Source: Ralstonia pickettii (GTDB taxonomy: Bacteria > Pseudomonadota > Gammaproteobacteria > Burkholderiales > Burkholderiaceae). From it: a stretch of 64,000 nucleotides of DNA. The translations under genes and the position numbers were made by a program. This document shows positions 53,636-61,964 of the stretch, one piece after another (positions within the stretch are counted from its first letter, which is position 1; the number at the start of each line of letters is the position of its first letter). The notes under the pieces are model-generated. The model was given only the letters and a program-made list of their open reading frames with translations, did no database searches and was not told the DNA's origin. The stretch is from positions 124,001-188,000 of the forward strand of contig NZ_JFZG01000003.1 in the NCBI RefSeq assembly GCF_000607165.1, given 5' to 3'.

Positions 53636-55774
53636 ATGGACGACCACTTGCCACTGCGCTTGTCACCATCGTCGCCCGCATCCAGCACGCCGCCTGTTCA
53701 ATCGGCAACCCCGCCCGTGGTGGTGGTCACGCGTCCGCGCGCGCAGGCGCCCATGCTGGTGGCGGCACTTGAGCGCCACGGCCTGCGTACGCACCAGTTT
53801 CCACTGCTCGACATTGCGCCGACGCCCAATCTCGACGACTTGCGTGCCGCGCTGCGCGATCCTTCACGCTACGCACTGGTCGTGTTCGTCAGCCCCAACG
53901 CCGTGCAACAGGCATTTGCTGCCATGTCGGAAGGTTTCCGCTGGCCGCAGGAGGTGCCGGTAGCGGTGGTGGGCCCCGCGAGCGCACAGGCACTTGCCAC
54001 GCACGGCGTTGCTCCGCCGGCGCACCGGGTGATCAAACCCGACACGCATGCCGACGACGCACGCCAGGATTCCGAAGCGCTGTACGCGCGGCTGGATGTG
54101 TCCGCGTTGAGCGGCCGGGAGGTGCTGATCGTGCGGGGCAACGGTGGCCGCGAATGGTTGGCCGATCAACTGCGCGAAGCTGGCGCATCTGTCCGCACGG
54201 TGGAAGCCTATCGCCGCAGCGTGCCGGTGCCCGATGCCGCTGCGTGGCTCGCGTTGCGCGCCGTGCTTTCGGCCCGCCATGCCTGGACGCTTACCAGCTC
54301 CGAGGCCGTCCGTAATCTCGATGAACTGGCCCGCGCCAATCTGTCGCCCGCCGATCTGGATACGCTGCACGGCGCGCCATGCTTTGCTTCGCACGCCCGC
54401 ATCGTCGAACAAGCCAAATCGCTGGGCTTTCGCGACGTGACGCTCACCGGCGCCGGCGACGACCGGCTCCTCGCCAGCGTGCTCGCGTGGGCCGGGCCGG
54501 TATCGGCAGCCGAGCATGCCCCGGCAGCGGTGTCGGCTGAATCAAACCCGTCTACTTCTTCTTCCACTGTGACGCAGACTCCCGTTCCCTCGGCGGCTCC
54601 CGCTTCTGCCCCTGCTTCGACACCAGCGCCCGCATCCGCGGCAGCCAAGCCGAGCCCGGCCCCAGCGCCTGCTGCTCCGCCGGCTGCGTTTGCGCCCACC
54701 ATGACGGTCAACCATGCGCCGCGCCGTGGCGGTTGGCTGATCTGGGTGGTGCTGGTTGCGGTTGTGGCAGCGGTGGCCGCGCTGCAGGTGCGCAACGAGC
54801 GCCTGGCGCGCGAGATCCGTCAGCACGCCCAGACGAACGAAGCGCTGGCGCAGGAGATGCGCGTGCTGTCGCGCGCGGATCAGGATTCGGTTTCCCAGCT
54901 GCAACAGAAATTCGGTGCGCTGGATGCCCGCACCGCTGAAACGCGCGATCGCCAAGCCGCGCTGGAGCAGGCCAACCAAGACCTTCTGCGCAATCGCGAT
55001 GACTGGCAGCGCGCCGAGATCCAGCGTTCGCTGGAAGTCACCGCCGAGCAACTGCAACTGACGGGCAATGTCGCCGGCGCGCTGGCTGCGCTGCAAACGG
55101 TCGACGCGCGCCTGGCCACGCTCGACAAGCCGCAGTTCAACGCCGTGCGCCGGGCGGTATCGCGCGACATGGCCAAGCTCAAGGCGATGCCGTCGTTTGA
55201 TCTGGCGGGTGCGGCGCTGCGGTTGGATGACGCCATCAACGCTGTAGACACGCTGCCGCTCATCTCGTCGGCCCAGCCGCTGGAGGCGGAACAGGCTGCG
55301 AAGGCGCCGCATGCGGCCGCGAAACCCACGAAGAATGCCAAGGCGCATGCTGCGGCCGCGTCGGCGCCGGTTGCATCGACGCCGTCAAACGCCGGATGGT
55401 CGGCTGGCGTGCGTGCCTGGTGGGGCCGCCTGTGGAGCGACGTGCGCGACGAACTCGGCCAGATCGTACAGGTGCGCCGCGTCGACCAGACCGAGGCATT
55501 GCTGCTGTCTTCGGACCAAGCGTGGTTCTTGCGCGAAAACCTCAAGCTGCGCCTGATGAATGCACGCCTGGCATTGCTCTCGCGCAATGACGCCGTGTTC
55601 CGCGCCGACCTGGGGCGTGCCGATACGCTGCTCGCGCGCTACTTTGATACGCAGTCTTCGCGCGTGACCACGGTGCAGAATCAACTGTCGCAGGTGCGCG
55701 CGACGGCGGGCACGCTGCAGGTGCCGACGCTGGCTGACAGCCTTGCCGCCGTGCGCGGTTCGGGCAAGGAGTGA
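53636..55774 (+). CDS. hemDX: Uroporphyrinogen-III synthase fused to a HemX domain
   Basis: A 712-residue fusion. Residues about 27-285 are the HemD fold that cyclises preuroporphyrinogen: VVVVTRPRAQAPMLVAALERHG, LVVFVSPNAVQQAFAAM and LTSSEAVRNLDELA. A 75-residue Ala/Pro/Ser linker (about 290-360) leads to one membrane helix (GGWLIWVVLVAVVAAVAALQV) and a coiled-coil HemX region (ERLAREIRQHAQTNEALAQEMRVL) that ends at LADSLAAVRG. HemX is usually a separate gene of unknown role; here it is joined in frame to HemD. HemD is expected in the cytoplasm and the HemX part outside. Confidence 0.93.
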   Translation: MDDHLPLRLSPSSPASSTPPVQSATPPVVVVTRPRAQAPMLVAALERHGLRTHQFPLLDIAPTPNLDDLRAALRDPSRYALVVFVSPNAVQQAFAAMSEGFRWPQEVPVAVVGPASAQALATHGVAPPAHRVIKPDTHADDARQDSEALYARLDVSALSGREVLIVRGNGGREWLADQLREAGASVRTVEAYRRSVPVPDAAAWLALRAVLSARHAWTLTSSEAVRNLDELARANLSPADLDTLHGAPCFASHARIVEQAKSLGFRDVTLTGAGDDRLLASVLAWAGPVSAAEHAPAAVSAESNPSTSSSTVTQTPVPSAAPASAPASTPAPASAAAKPSPAPAPAAPPAAFAPTMTVNHAPRRGGWLIWVVLVAVVAAVAALQVRNERLAREIRQHAQTNEALAQEMRVLSRADQDSVSQLQQKFGALDARTAETRDRQAALEQANQDLLRNRDDWQRAEIQRSLEVTAEQLQLTGNVAGALAALQTVDARLATLDKPQFNAVRRAVSRDMAKLKAMPSFDLAGAALRLDDAINAVDTLPLISSAQPLEAEQAAKAPHAAAKPTKNAKAHAAAASAPVASTPSNAGWSAGVRAWWGRLWSDVRDELGQIVQVRRVDQTEALLLSSDQAWFLRENLKLRLMNARLALLSRNDAVFRADLGRADTLLARYFDTQSSRVTTVQNQLSQVRATAGTLQVPTLADSLAAVRGSGKE

Positions 55775-55776
55775 GC

Positions 55777-56970
55777 ATGCGCTGGGTATTCTGGGTCGCG
55801 CTCCTGTTTGCTGCCGCCGTTGGGCTGGCGCTGTTTACTGAACTCAACCTGAGCAACGTCGTGCTGTTCTACCCGCCGTACCGGGTCGAGATGTCGCTCA
55901 ATTTCGTGCTGGCGGCACTGCTGGCGACGTTCGTGGTGCTGCATCTTGTGATGCGCCTTTTCCACCATGTGGCCGGCATGCCGGCGCGTGCTGCGGCGTA
56001 TCGCGAGCGCAACCGCATCCTGAAGGCGTCTGCCGCGCTGCGCGAAGCGATGGAAAGCCTGTTTGCCGGGCGCTTTGGCCATGCGGAGCGCCAGGCGCGC
56101 GAAGCACAGGCTTGGGAGCCGCAGCGCGAAACGGCCGCGCTGATCGGTGCCCGTGCCGCACACCGCATGCAGGAGACCGAGCGCCGCGACGCCTGGATGG
56201 CCGAAGTGTCTTCGCCCGATCGTGAGCAGGCGAAGCTTGTGTCGATGGCCGAATTGCTGGTCGACGCACGCGATGCGGAAGGTGCGCTGGAGAAGATCGC
56301 GCAACTGCAATCGCAGGGCTCGCGGCAGATTCAGGCGCAACGCATTGCCCTGCGTGCGCATCAGCATCTGAAGAACTGGAGTGAGGTGCTGCGCCTCACG
56401 CGTGCCCTGGAAAAGCGCAACGCCATCCATTCCGTGCTGGCCGCACGACTCAAACAGATGGCGTGCGAAACGCTGCTGGCCGAGCGCCGCCACGATGCCG
56501 ATGCGCTGAACAGCTTCTGGCGCGAGCTGACCACGGAGGAGCGCCGCTCGCCTCGCATTGCCTCACAGGCGGCGCTGTACTTTGCGCAGCTTGGCCGCAC
56601 CGATGATGCCAAGCGCATCGTAGAAGATGGCCTGAAGACGCATTGGGATAGCCGCCTGATCCGTCGCTACGCCGATTGCGCAGTGCCGGGCAAGGCCCTG
56701 CTGTTGATCCAGCAGGCCGAGAAATGGCTCGCCCAGCATCCGGTAGATGCCGACCTGTTCTACACGCTCGGCATGCTGTGCTTCAAGGAGCAGCTCTGGG
56801 GCAAGGCGCAGTCGAACCTGGAGTCGGCATTGAAGTACGCCGATGCCGATCACTCTGGCAACCTGCGCGCCCATGCGCATCTGGCGCTTGCACAGATGTT
56901 CGAACAGACGGAGCGCATGGAAGATGCCCAGCGCCACTATCGCCAAAGCGCATTGCTTGCCGTGAAATGA
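55777..56970 (+). CDS. hemY: HemY (haem biosynthesis-linked TPR membrane protein)
   Basis: A 397-residue protein. Two N-terminal membrane helices (WVFWVALLFAAAVGLALF and LNFVLAALLATFVVLHLVM) precede a cytoplasmic HemY_N domain and TPR-like helices. Landmarks: VVLFYPPYRVEMSLNF, SLFAGRFGHAERQAREAQA and DADLFYTLGMLCFKEQLWGKAQSNLESAL. The role in haem synthesis is unclear in the family. AAGGAG lies close to the start; GTG 55771 is an alternative. It ends at a strong terminator, closing the hemC-hemDX-hemY operon. Confidence 0.93.
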   Translation: MRWVFWVALLFAAAVGLALFTELNLSNVVLFYPPYRVEMSLNFVLAALLATFVVLHLVMRLFHHVAGMPARAAAYRERNRILKASAALREAMESLFAGRFGHAERQAREAQAWEPQRETAALIGARAAHRMQETERRDAWMAEVSSPDREQAKLVSMAELLVDARDAEGALEKIAQLQSQGSRQIQAQRIALRAHQHLKNWSEVLRLTRALEKRNAIHSVLAARLKQMACETLLAERRHDADALNSFWRELTTEERRSPRIASQAALYFAQLGRTDDAKRIVEDGLKTHWDSRLIRRYADCAVPGKALLLIQQAEKWLAQHPVDADLFYTLGMLCFKEQLWGKAQSNLESALKYADADHSGNLRAHAHLALAQMFEQTERMEDAQRHYRQSALLAVK

Positions 56971-56971
56971 G

Positions 56972-56999
56972 AAAGGCCGGGATGACCCCGGCCTTTTTT
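56972..56999. terminator. Intrinsic terminator after hemY
   Basis: GGCCGGG-(ATGAC)-CCCGGCC forms a 7-bp stem followed by T6, with A3 on the opposite side. It can end both hemY and the convergent MFS gene. Confidence 0.88.
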
Positions 57000-57016
57000 C
57001 TTGCTGGTGACGGCGC

Positions 57017-58351
57017 CTATTTGTTCACCATCCGTGCCGGTACGGAAAGCGTGAGGATTGCACCCAGCACCATCGACGCGGCCAGCATGTACATGCCGGA
57101 ATCGGTGCTCTGCGTGGCGTCTTTCAGCCAGCCGACGGCGTAGGGGCTCAGGAAGCCCGCAAGGTTGCCCAGCGAATTGATGAGCGCAATGCCGGCGGCG
57201 GCGCCGGTGCCAGCCAGGAACGCAGTCGGCAGGCTCCAGAACAGCGGCAACGTGGTCAGGATGCCCATGGTGCCGAGCGTGAGGGCGGCCATGGCCAGCG
57301 TGGTGTCGGTGTGCCACACGGCGGACAGTACGAGCCCGACCGCGCCCACCACCGCAGGAATCGCGATGTGCCAGCGGCGCTCACGCAGGCGGTCGGCGCT
57401 GCGGGCCACCAAGACCATGGCGACGACTGCCGCGCCGTACGGAATCGCCGTCAGCAAGCCCACCGAGAACGGATCTGCCACGCCGGTCTGCTTGATCAGT
57501 GTCGGCAGCCAGAAGCTCACGCCATACAGGCCCATCACGAAGGTGAAGTAGATCAGGCTCATCAGCCACACGCGCGGGCTGGCCATGACGGTGCGGATGG
57601 GCGGGTCTTCCTTCTCGGCGTCTTCGGCGGCGATGTTGCGGGCGAGCAGCGCCTTCTCTTCCTCGGTCAGCCACTTCGCGTGGCTGATGCGGTCGTCCAG
57701 ATAAGCCAGCACGAAGATGCCGACGATGATCGAGGGAATGCCTTCGATCAGGAACATCCACTGCCAGCCGGCTAGGCCGTAGACGCCGCCAAACGCCTTC
57801 ATCGCCCAGCCTGAGATGGGGCCGCCGATCACGCCCGACAGCGCAATCGCCGTCATGAAGAAGGTGGTGGTGCGCCCACGCCGCTGCCCCGGATACCAGT
57901 ACGTGAGGTACAGGATGATGCCCGGGAAGAAGCCGGCTTCTGCCAAGCCTAGCAGAAAGCGCATTACGTAGAACATGGCCGGCGTGGTCACGAACATCAT
58001 GGCCGCCGAGATAATGCCCCACGAAATCATGATCCGCGCAATCCAGATGCGCGCGCCCACGCGGTGCAGGATCACATTGCTCGGCACTTCAAAGAGGAAG
58101 TAGCCGATGAAGAAGATGCCCGCGCCCAGGCCGTAGATGGTCTCGCTGAACTTAAGGTCGTTGAGCATCTGCAGCTTGGCAAAGCCCACGTTGACGCGAT
58201 CGAGATACGCGACCACGTAGCACAGCAGCAGGAACGGAACGAGGCGCCACGTTACCTTGCGGTACGTGGCTTCTTCAAACGCGCTTGTGGACTGGGGCGG
58301 CAGCGTGCTTGCGCCGCCGACCGGTGAGGTGGGTGGGGTGGTGGTGGCCAT
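57017..58351 (-). CDS. ACS-family MFS transporter
   Basis: A 444-residue, 12-helix transporter of the anion:cation symporter family (close to phthalate, hydroxybenzoate or sugar-acid carriers). Landmarks: CYVVAYLDRVNVGFAKL, GIFFIGYFLFEVPSNVILHRVGAR, RFLLGLAEAGFFPGIILYLTYWYP and DDRISHAKWLTEEEKALL, typical of the central loop. It is the last gene of the minus-strand ALDH-SDR-MFS unit. An inverted repeat (CAGGCCGAG/CTCGGCCTG, 58377-58411) lies just upstream of its start. The transported compound is not identifiable. Confidence 0.85.
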   Translation of the reverse strand: MATTTPPTSPVGGASTLPPQSTSAFEEATYRKVTWRLVPFLLLCYVVAYLDRVNVGFAKLQMLNDLKFSETIYGLGAGIFFIGYFLFEVPSNVILHRVGARIWIARIMISWGIISAAMMFVTTPAMFYVMRFLLGLAEAGFFPGIILYLTYWYPGQRRGRTTTFFMTAIALSGVIGGPISGWAMKAFGGVYGLAGWQWMFLIEGIPSIIVGIFVLAYLDDRISHAKWLTEEEKALLARNIAAEDAEKEDPPIRTVMASPRVWLMSLIYFTFVMGLYGVSFWLPTLIKQTGVADPFSVGLLTAIPYGAAVVAMVLVARSADRLRERRWHIAIPAVVGAVGLVLSAVWHTDTTLAMAALTLGTMGILTTLPLFWSLPTAFLAGTGAAAGIALINSLGNLAGFLSPYAVGWLKDATQSTDSGMYMLAASMVLGAILTLSVPARMVNK

Positions 58352-58376
58352 CGGGTCTCCAGAATTGTTGTGAGTT

Positions 58377-58411
58377 CAGGCCGAGTGCTCCTCGTTACCT
58401 ACCTCGGCCTG
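58377..58411. promoter_or_regulatory. Inverted repeat upstream of the ACS-family transporter
   Basis: CAGGCCGAG (58377-58385) and CTCGGCCTG (58403-58411) form a 9-bp inverted repeat with a 17-base spacer in the 122-base gap between the short-chain dehydrogenase gene and the transporter gene. No T-tract follows, so an operator or a processing site is likelier than a terminator. Confidence 0.4.
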
Positions 58412-58473
58412 GAAAACCGCCACAGCATTCTGCGCTTCTCGGGCGAATGCGCCAAGACGCCCGCCGGCAGGGT

Positions 58474-59232
58474 TTATACGCAGCGCCCGCCGTCCACTTC
58501 CAAACACGTGCCGGTAATGAACTCCGCTTCGTCCGACGCCAGATACAGGCATGCGTTGGCCACATCCTGCGGCGTGGAGAGCCGCCCCATCGGGATCGTC
58601 GCCAGGAAGCGCGCGCGGTTCTCAGGGGTGTCGGGTACGCCCATGAACTGCTCGATGAGGCCCGTGGCGCCCATCACCGGGTTCACGCAGTTCACGCGGA
58701 TCTTGTCGGGGCCAAGCTCCGCCGCCATCGCCTTGCTGGCCGTGATGACGGCGCCCTTGCTGGCGTTGTACCAGACGAGCCCCGGCCGCGGCCGGATGCC
58801 TGCAGTGGACGCCACATTGACGAACACGCCGCCACCGCGCTCCCGGAAGTGCGGGACGATGTGATGCGCCGTCCAGTAAATGCTCTTCACGTTGACGGCC
58901 ATCACGCGGTCGAACTCATCTTCGGTGATCTGCAACAGGGGCTTGTTCTTGTGCGTGGTGCCGGCGTTGTTCACGACGATGTGCAGATCGCCATAGCGCC
59001 CCAGCGTGGCGCCCAGCAATTTGGCGACGGAATCGCCATTCGACACGTCAGCGTGCACGAAATGCGCATCGCCGCCGGCCACGCGAATGGCGCTGGCCAC
59101 GCGTTCGCCGGCTTCCGCATTCAGGTCATTGACGACGACGCGTGCGCCTTCGCGGGCAAAGGTGTTGGCGATGCCTTCTCCAAAACCCGAACCTGCGCCC
59201 GTGACGATGGCGATTTTGCCGGCAAGCCGCAT
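58474..59232 (-). CDS. Short-chain dehydrogenase/reductase
   Basis: A 252-residue classical SDR. Landmarks: TGAGSGFGEGIANTFAREG (NAD(P)-binding TGxxxGxG, residues 11-29), NNAGTTHKN, and the YNASKGAV site (catalytic Tyr/Lys, near 154-158), with VNVASTAG providing the Ser. The acidic residue after the second strand (VVNDLNAEA, Asp37) suggests NAD preference. Fits a FabG/BDH-like oxidoreductase acting on an alcohol or ketone; the substrate is unknown. It sits 39 bases after the aldehyde dehydrogenase stop. Confidence 0.88.
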   Translation of the reverse strand: MRLAGKIAIVTGAGSGFGEGIANTFAREGARVVVNDLNAEAGERVASAIRVAGGDAHFVHADVSNGDSVAKLLGATLGRYGDLHIVVNNAGTTHKNKPLLQITEDEFDRVMAVNVKSIYWTAHHIVPHFRERGGGVFVNVASTAGIRPRPGLVWYNASKGAVITASKAMAAELGPDKIRVNCVNPVMGATGLIEQFMGVPDTPENRARFLATIPMGRLSTPQDVANACLYLASDEAEFITGTCLEVDGGRCV

Positions 59233-59271
59233 GGTGTCTCCTCGTGTTGTGGGTGGATGTTGCGTTGCGCC

Positions 59272-60708
59272 TTAACCGTGACGGATGGCGATGGTCTTGA
59301 GCGTGGTGAAACCGTAGAGCGCTTCAAAGCCCTTCTCGCGCCCATGGCCCGATTGGCCCATTCCGCCGAAGGGCAGTTCAACGCCGCCGCCCGCCCCGTA
59401 ATTGTTGATGAAGACCTGGCCGGCCCTGAGCTTGCGTGCGAGGCGCATCTGGCGGCCACCGTCGTTCGTCCACACGCCAGCCACCAGGCCGTACGGTGTG
59501 CCGTTGGCCAGGGCCAGCGCTTCGGCTTCGGTATCGAACGGCATGGCGGCCAGCAGCGGGCCGAACACTTCCTGTTGTGCGAGCCGGTGCGTGTGCGGCA
59601 CATCGCGCAGCAGCATCGGCGCCTGGTAGTAGCCGGTCTCGGGCGCCTCGGGCACCACTTGGCCCTGGGCCATCACCGGAATGTTGGCGTGCTGCGCATC
59701 CGAGACGAAATCCCATACGCGTTGCTGCTGCTTGGGGTTGATGAGCGGCCCGCAATCCAGATCCAGCGACGAGGGCCCGACCTTGATGGATTCGAACACC
59801 ATGGCCAGCCGGTCCAGCATCGCCTCATACACGCTGCGCTCGATCAGTACGCGGCTGCCGGCAGAGCACGTCTGCCCGGCGTTCTGGATGATGCCGTTCA
59901 CCACGGCTGGAATGGCCGCTTCCAGATCGGCGTCGGCAAACACGATTTGCGGAGATTTGCCGCCAAGTTCCAGCGTCACGGGCACGTGGTTTTCTGCCGC
60001 CGCTCGCACAACGGCTTTGCCCGTTTCCGGTGATCCCGTGAACGACACATGGTTGATGCCGGGATGCGCAGCCAGTGCCGCACCCGCTTCGTGGCCATAG
60101 CCGGTCACGATGTTGAGTGCGCCGTCGGGCAGGCCTGCCTCGGCGGCCAGCTCGGCCACGCGCAGGATCGACAGGCACGCGTCTTCCGCCGGCTTGACCA
60201 CGCATGCGTTGCCCGCCGCCAGTGCAGCGCCCACGCTGCGCCCGAAGATCTGCATCGGGTAGTTCCACGGGATGATGTGTGCCGTTACGCCATGCGGCTC
60301 GCGCACGGTCAGCACGGTGGTATCGGCCGGGTAGGGGATGGTTTGCCCGTGCAGCTTGTCGGCCGCACCGGCGTAGAACTCGAAGTAGCGGGCCACGGCG
60401 CGGGCGTCGGCGCGCGCCTGGCGCATGGGCTTGCCGGTGTCGCGGGCTTCCAGGCGGGCCAGTTCTTCTTCGTGATCGGCCAGGCGCAGGGCCACGCGCA
60501 TGAGCACACGGCCGCGCTCGGCTGGCGGCAACTGGCCCCAGACGCCCTCGAACGCACGCCGCGCTGCGTGCACGGCCACGGTGATGTCGGTGGCGTTGCC
60601 GCGCGCAATCTCGGCAAAGGATTGGCCGTCGGACGGGTCGAACACCTTGATGCGCATCCCCGAGTCGGGCGACATCAGACGGTTGGCGATGAAGTGCTGG
60701 GCATGCAT
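59272..60708 (-). CDS. NAD-dependent aldehyde dehydrogenase
   Basis: A 478-residue aldehyde dehydrogenase of the betaine-aldehyde/phenylacetaldehyde-like class. Landmarks: PWNYPMQIFGRSVGAALAAGNACVVKPAEDACLSI (cofactor fold), VTGYGHEAGAALAAHPGINHVSFTGSPETGKAV, LELGGKSPQIVFADADLEA (Glu base) and the active-site Cys in NAGQTCSAGSRVLIE. CAGGAA 7 bases upstream supports the start at 60708. It is first in the ALDH-SDR-MFS unit and probably acts in oxidation of an imported alcohol or aldehyde. The real substrate is unknown. Confidence 0.87.
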   Translation of the reverse strand: MHAQHFIANRLMSPDSGMRIKVFDPSDGQSFAEIARGNATDITVAVHAARRAFEGVWGQLPPAERGRVLMRVALRLADHEEELARLEARDTGKPMRQARADARAVARYFEFYAGAADKLHGQTIPYPADTTVLTVREPHGVTAHIIPWNYPMQIFGRSVGAALAAGNACVVKPAEDACLSILRVAELAAEAGLPDGALNIVTGYGHEAGAALAAHPGINHVSFTGSPETGKAVVRAAAENHVPVTLELGGKSPQIVFADADLEAAIPAVVNGIIQNAGQTCSAGSRVLIERSVYEAMLDRLAMVFESIKVGPSSLDLDCGPLINPKQQQRVWDFVSDAQHANIPVMAQGQVVPEAPETGYYQAPMLLRDVPHTHRLAQQEVFGPLLAAMPFDTEAEALALANGTPYGLVAGVWTNDGGRQMRLARKLRAGQVFINNYGAGGGVELPFGGMGQSGHGREKGFEALYGFTTLKTIAIRHG

Positions 60709-60877
60709 GGGGGGTTCCTGCAAAAGATCGGCAACGCACGATTTTCGCACGGGTGCAGGCCGGGTAGGGGAAGCGGCAGGGTGTCAGGGGCTATAATGCC
60801 CGCCGACAGATTTTCACGTTTCTTTCCAACCATTTGCGTCGCGTTTTTACGCAGTTCGCGCATTCCGGAGCATTTCC

Positions 60878-61405
60878 ATGAGCTTCAACAACGTCTCGCC
60901 GGGCAAGGACATCCCCAACGATTTCAACGTCATCATCGAGATCCCGGCGCAGAGCGACCCGGTCAAGTACGAAGCCGACAAGGAAACCGGCCTGCTGTTC
61001 GTGGACCGCTTCGTGGGTACCGGCATGCGCTACCCGGCCAACTACGGTTTCATCCCGCAGACGCTCTCGGGCGACGGTGACCCGGTCGACGTGCTGGTCG
61101 TCACGCCGTTTCCGCTCATCCACGGTTGCGTGGTGCGCTGCCGTGCCCTGGGCATGCTGAAGATGACCGACGAATCCGGCGTGGACGCCAAGCTGGTTGC
61201 CGTGCCTGTCAACAAGCTGAGCCCGGCCACGGCCCACATGACCGACCTGTCGGACATCGGCCAGAACCTGCTGGATCAGATCAAGCACTTCTTCGAGCAC
61301 TACAAGGCGCTGGAAGCCGGCAAGTGGGTCAAGGTCGAAGGCTGGGGCGGCATTGAAGAAGCCCACAAGGAAATCGCCGACGGCGTTGCCAACTATAAGA
61401 AGTAA
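60878..61405 (+). CDS. ppa: Inorganic pyrophosphatase (family I)
   Basis: A 175-residue soluble Mg2+-dependent pyrophosphatase. It starts [20 protein letters not shown]; the signature [10 protein letters not shown] (three Asp) and the [11 protein letters not shown] and [17 protein letters not shown] segments are visible. It removes pyrophosphate from biosynthetic reactions. Length is normal. It has its own transcription unit with a terminator at 61441-61477. Confidence 0.97.
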   Translation: MSFNNVSPGKDIPNDFNVIIEIPAQSDPVKYEADKETGLLFVDRFVGTGMRYPANYGFIPQTLSGDGDPVDVLVVTPFPLIHGCVVRCRALGMLKMTDESGVDAKLVAVPVNKLSPATAHMTDLSDIGQNLLDQIKHFFEHYKALEAGKWVKVEGWGGIEEAHKEIADGVANYKK

Positions 61406-61707
61406 GCAATTTCAGGATTTCGCCGTACGGCGTGTCTGACAAATCCCGGGCTCCGGATGGAGCGCCGGGATTTTTTCTTTGCGAAGTGGCCATCAGCGTC
61501 ATGCGCACGGATTTGTCGGCGTGCGTCAGAGCGCCATCTGCGGCCGGGGCTAGGTCGTTGTATGCGTTTCATGGAGTTCTCTACGAGTTTTGCATACTTA
61601 CCGCCCGGTAGTTCTGCTACACAGAGATTTAAGAAACGCTCATTTGCCCACCGGAAACGGCCCCTCTAGACTCCCCGTCAAGTTTGACTCCAACCCTTGG
61701 TACTGCG
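61406..61707. other. Intergenic region after ppa
   Basis: This 302-base stretch holds the ppa terminator (AAATCCCGG...CCGGGATT with an inner GCTCC/GGAGC stem, then T6, at 61441-61477), and from about 61490 the leader of the small exported-protein gene. I see nothing else supported in it. Confidence 0.7.
61441..61477 (+). terminator. Intrinsic terminator of ppa
   Basis: AATCCCGG pairs with CCGGGATT and an inner GCTCC with GGAGC, giving one long stem followed by T6. Confidence 0.88.
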
Positions 61708-61899
61708 ATGTTGAACAAGACCGTTGTCGTTCCCGTGCTTTCCGCTGTGGCCATGGCCGCATTTACTGTGTGGGCGCTGCTGGTTGGGCCGCCGGACGCC
61801 GCCCACGCTGGCGAGCGTGCCGTTGCATCGACCGCCATGGCTGTTGATTCGAACGCCGCACACTGCGTGATCGCCCGGCAGAAGCCTGCCGCACACTAA
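61708..61899 (+). CDS. Small putative exported protein
   Basis: A 63-residue protein. Residues 1-40 form a signal peptide or membrane anchor (TVVVPVLSAVAMAAFTVWALLVG), followed by about 23 residues with one Cys and a short Ala/Lys tail. No family is recognised and no strong ribosome-binding site is visible. Support comes from a strong terminator starting 9 bases after the stop and from an otherwise empty region. It may be a small secreted or membrane peptide, or not a gene. Confidence 0.45.
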   Translation: MLNKTVVVPVLSAVAMAAFTVWALLVGPPDAAHAGERAVASTAMAVDSNAAHCVIARQKPAAH

Positions 61900-61908
61900 G
61901 CTTTGCTT

Positions 61909-61942
61909 CCGCGTCCGCCGCTCGTGCGGACGCGGTCTTTCC
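61909..61942 (+). terminator. Intrinsic terminator after the small exported-protein gene
   Basis: CCGCGTCCGC and GCGGACGCGG form a perfect 10-bp stem with a 7-base loop, followed by TCTTTCCC. It lies between the small gene and the convergent GNAT gene. Confidence 0.75.
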
Positions 61943-61964
61943 CCCCCTCCGCCGTTTCCCGCCG

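Noticed and set aside
58285-60033. 582-codon plus-strand reading frame opposite the MFS, SDR and ALDH genes
   Set aside because: It spans three real genes on the other strand and has no domain-like composition.
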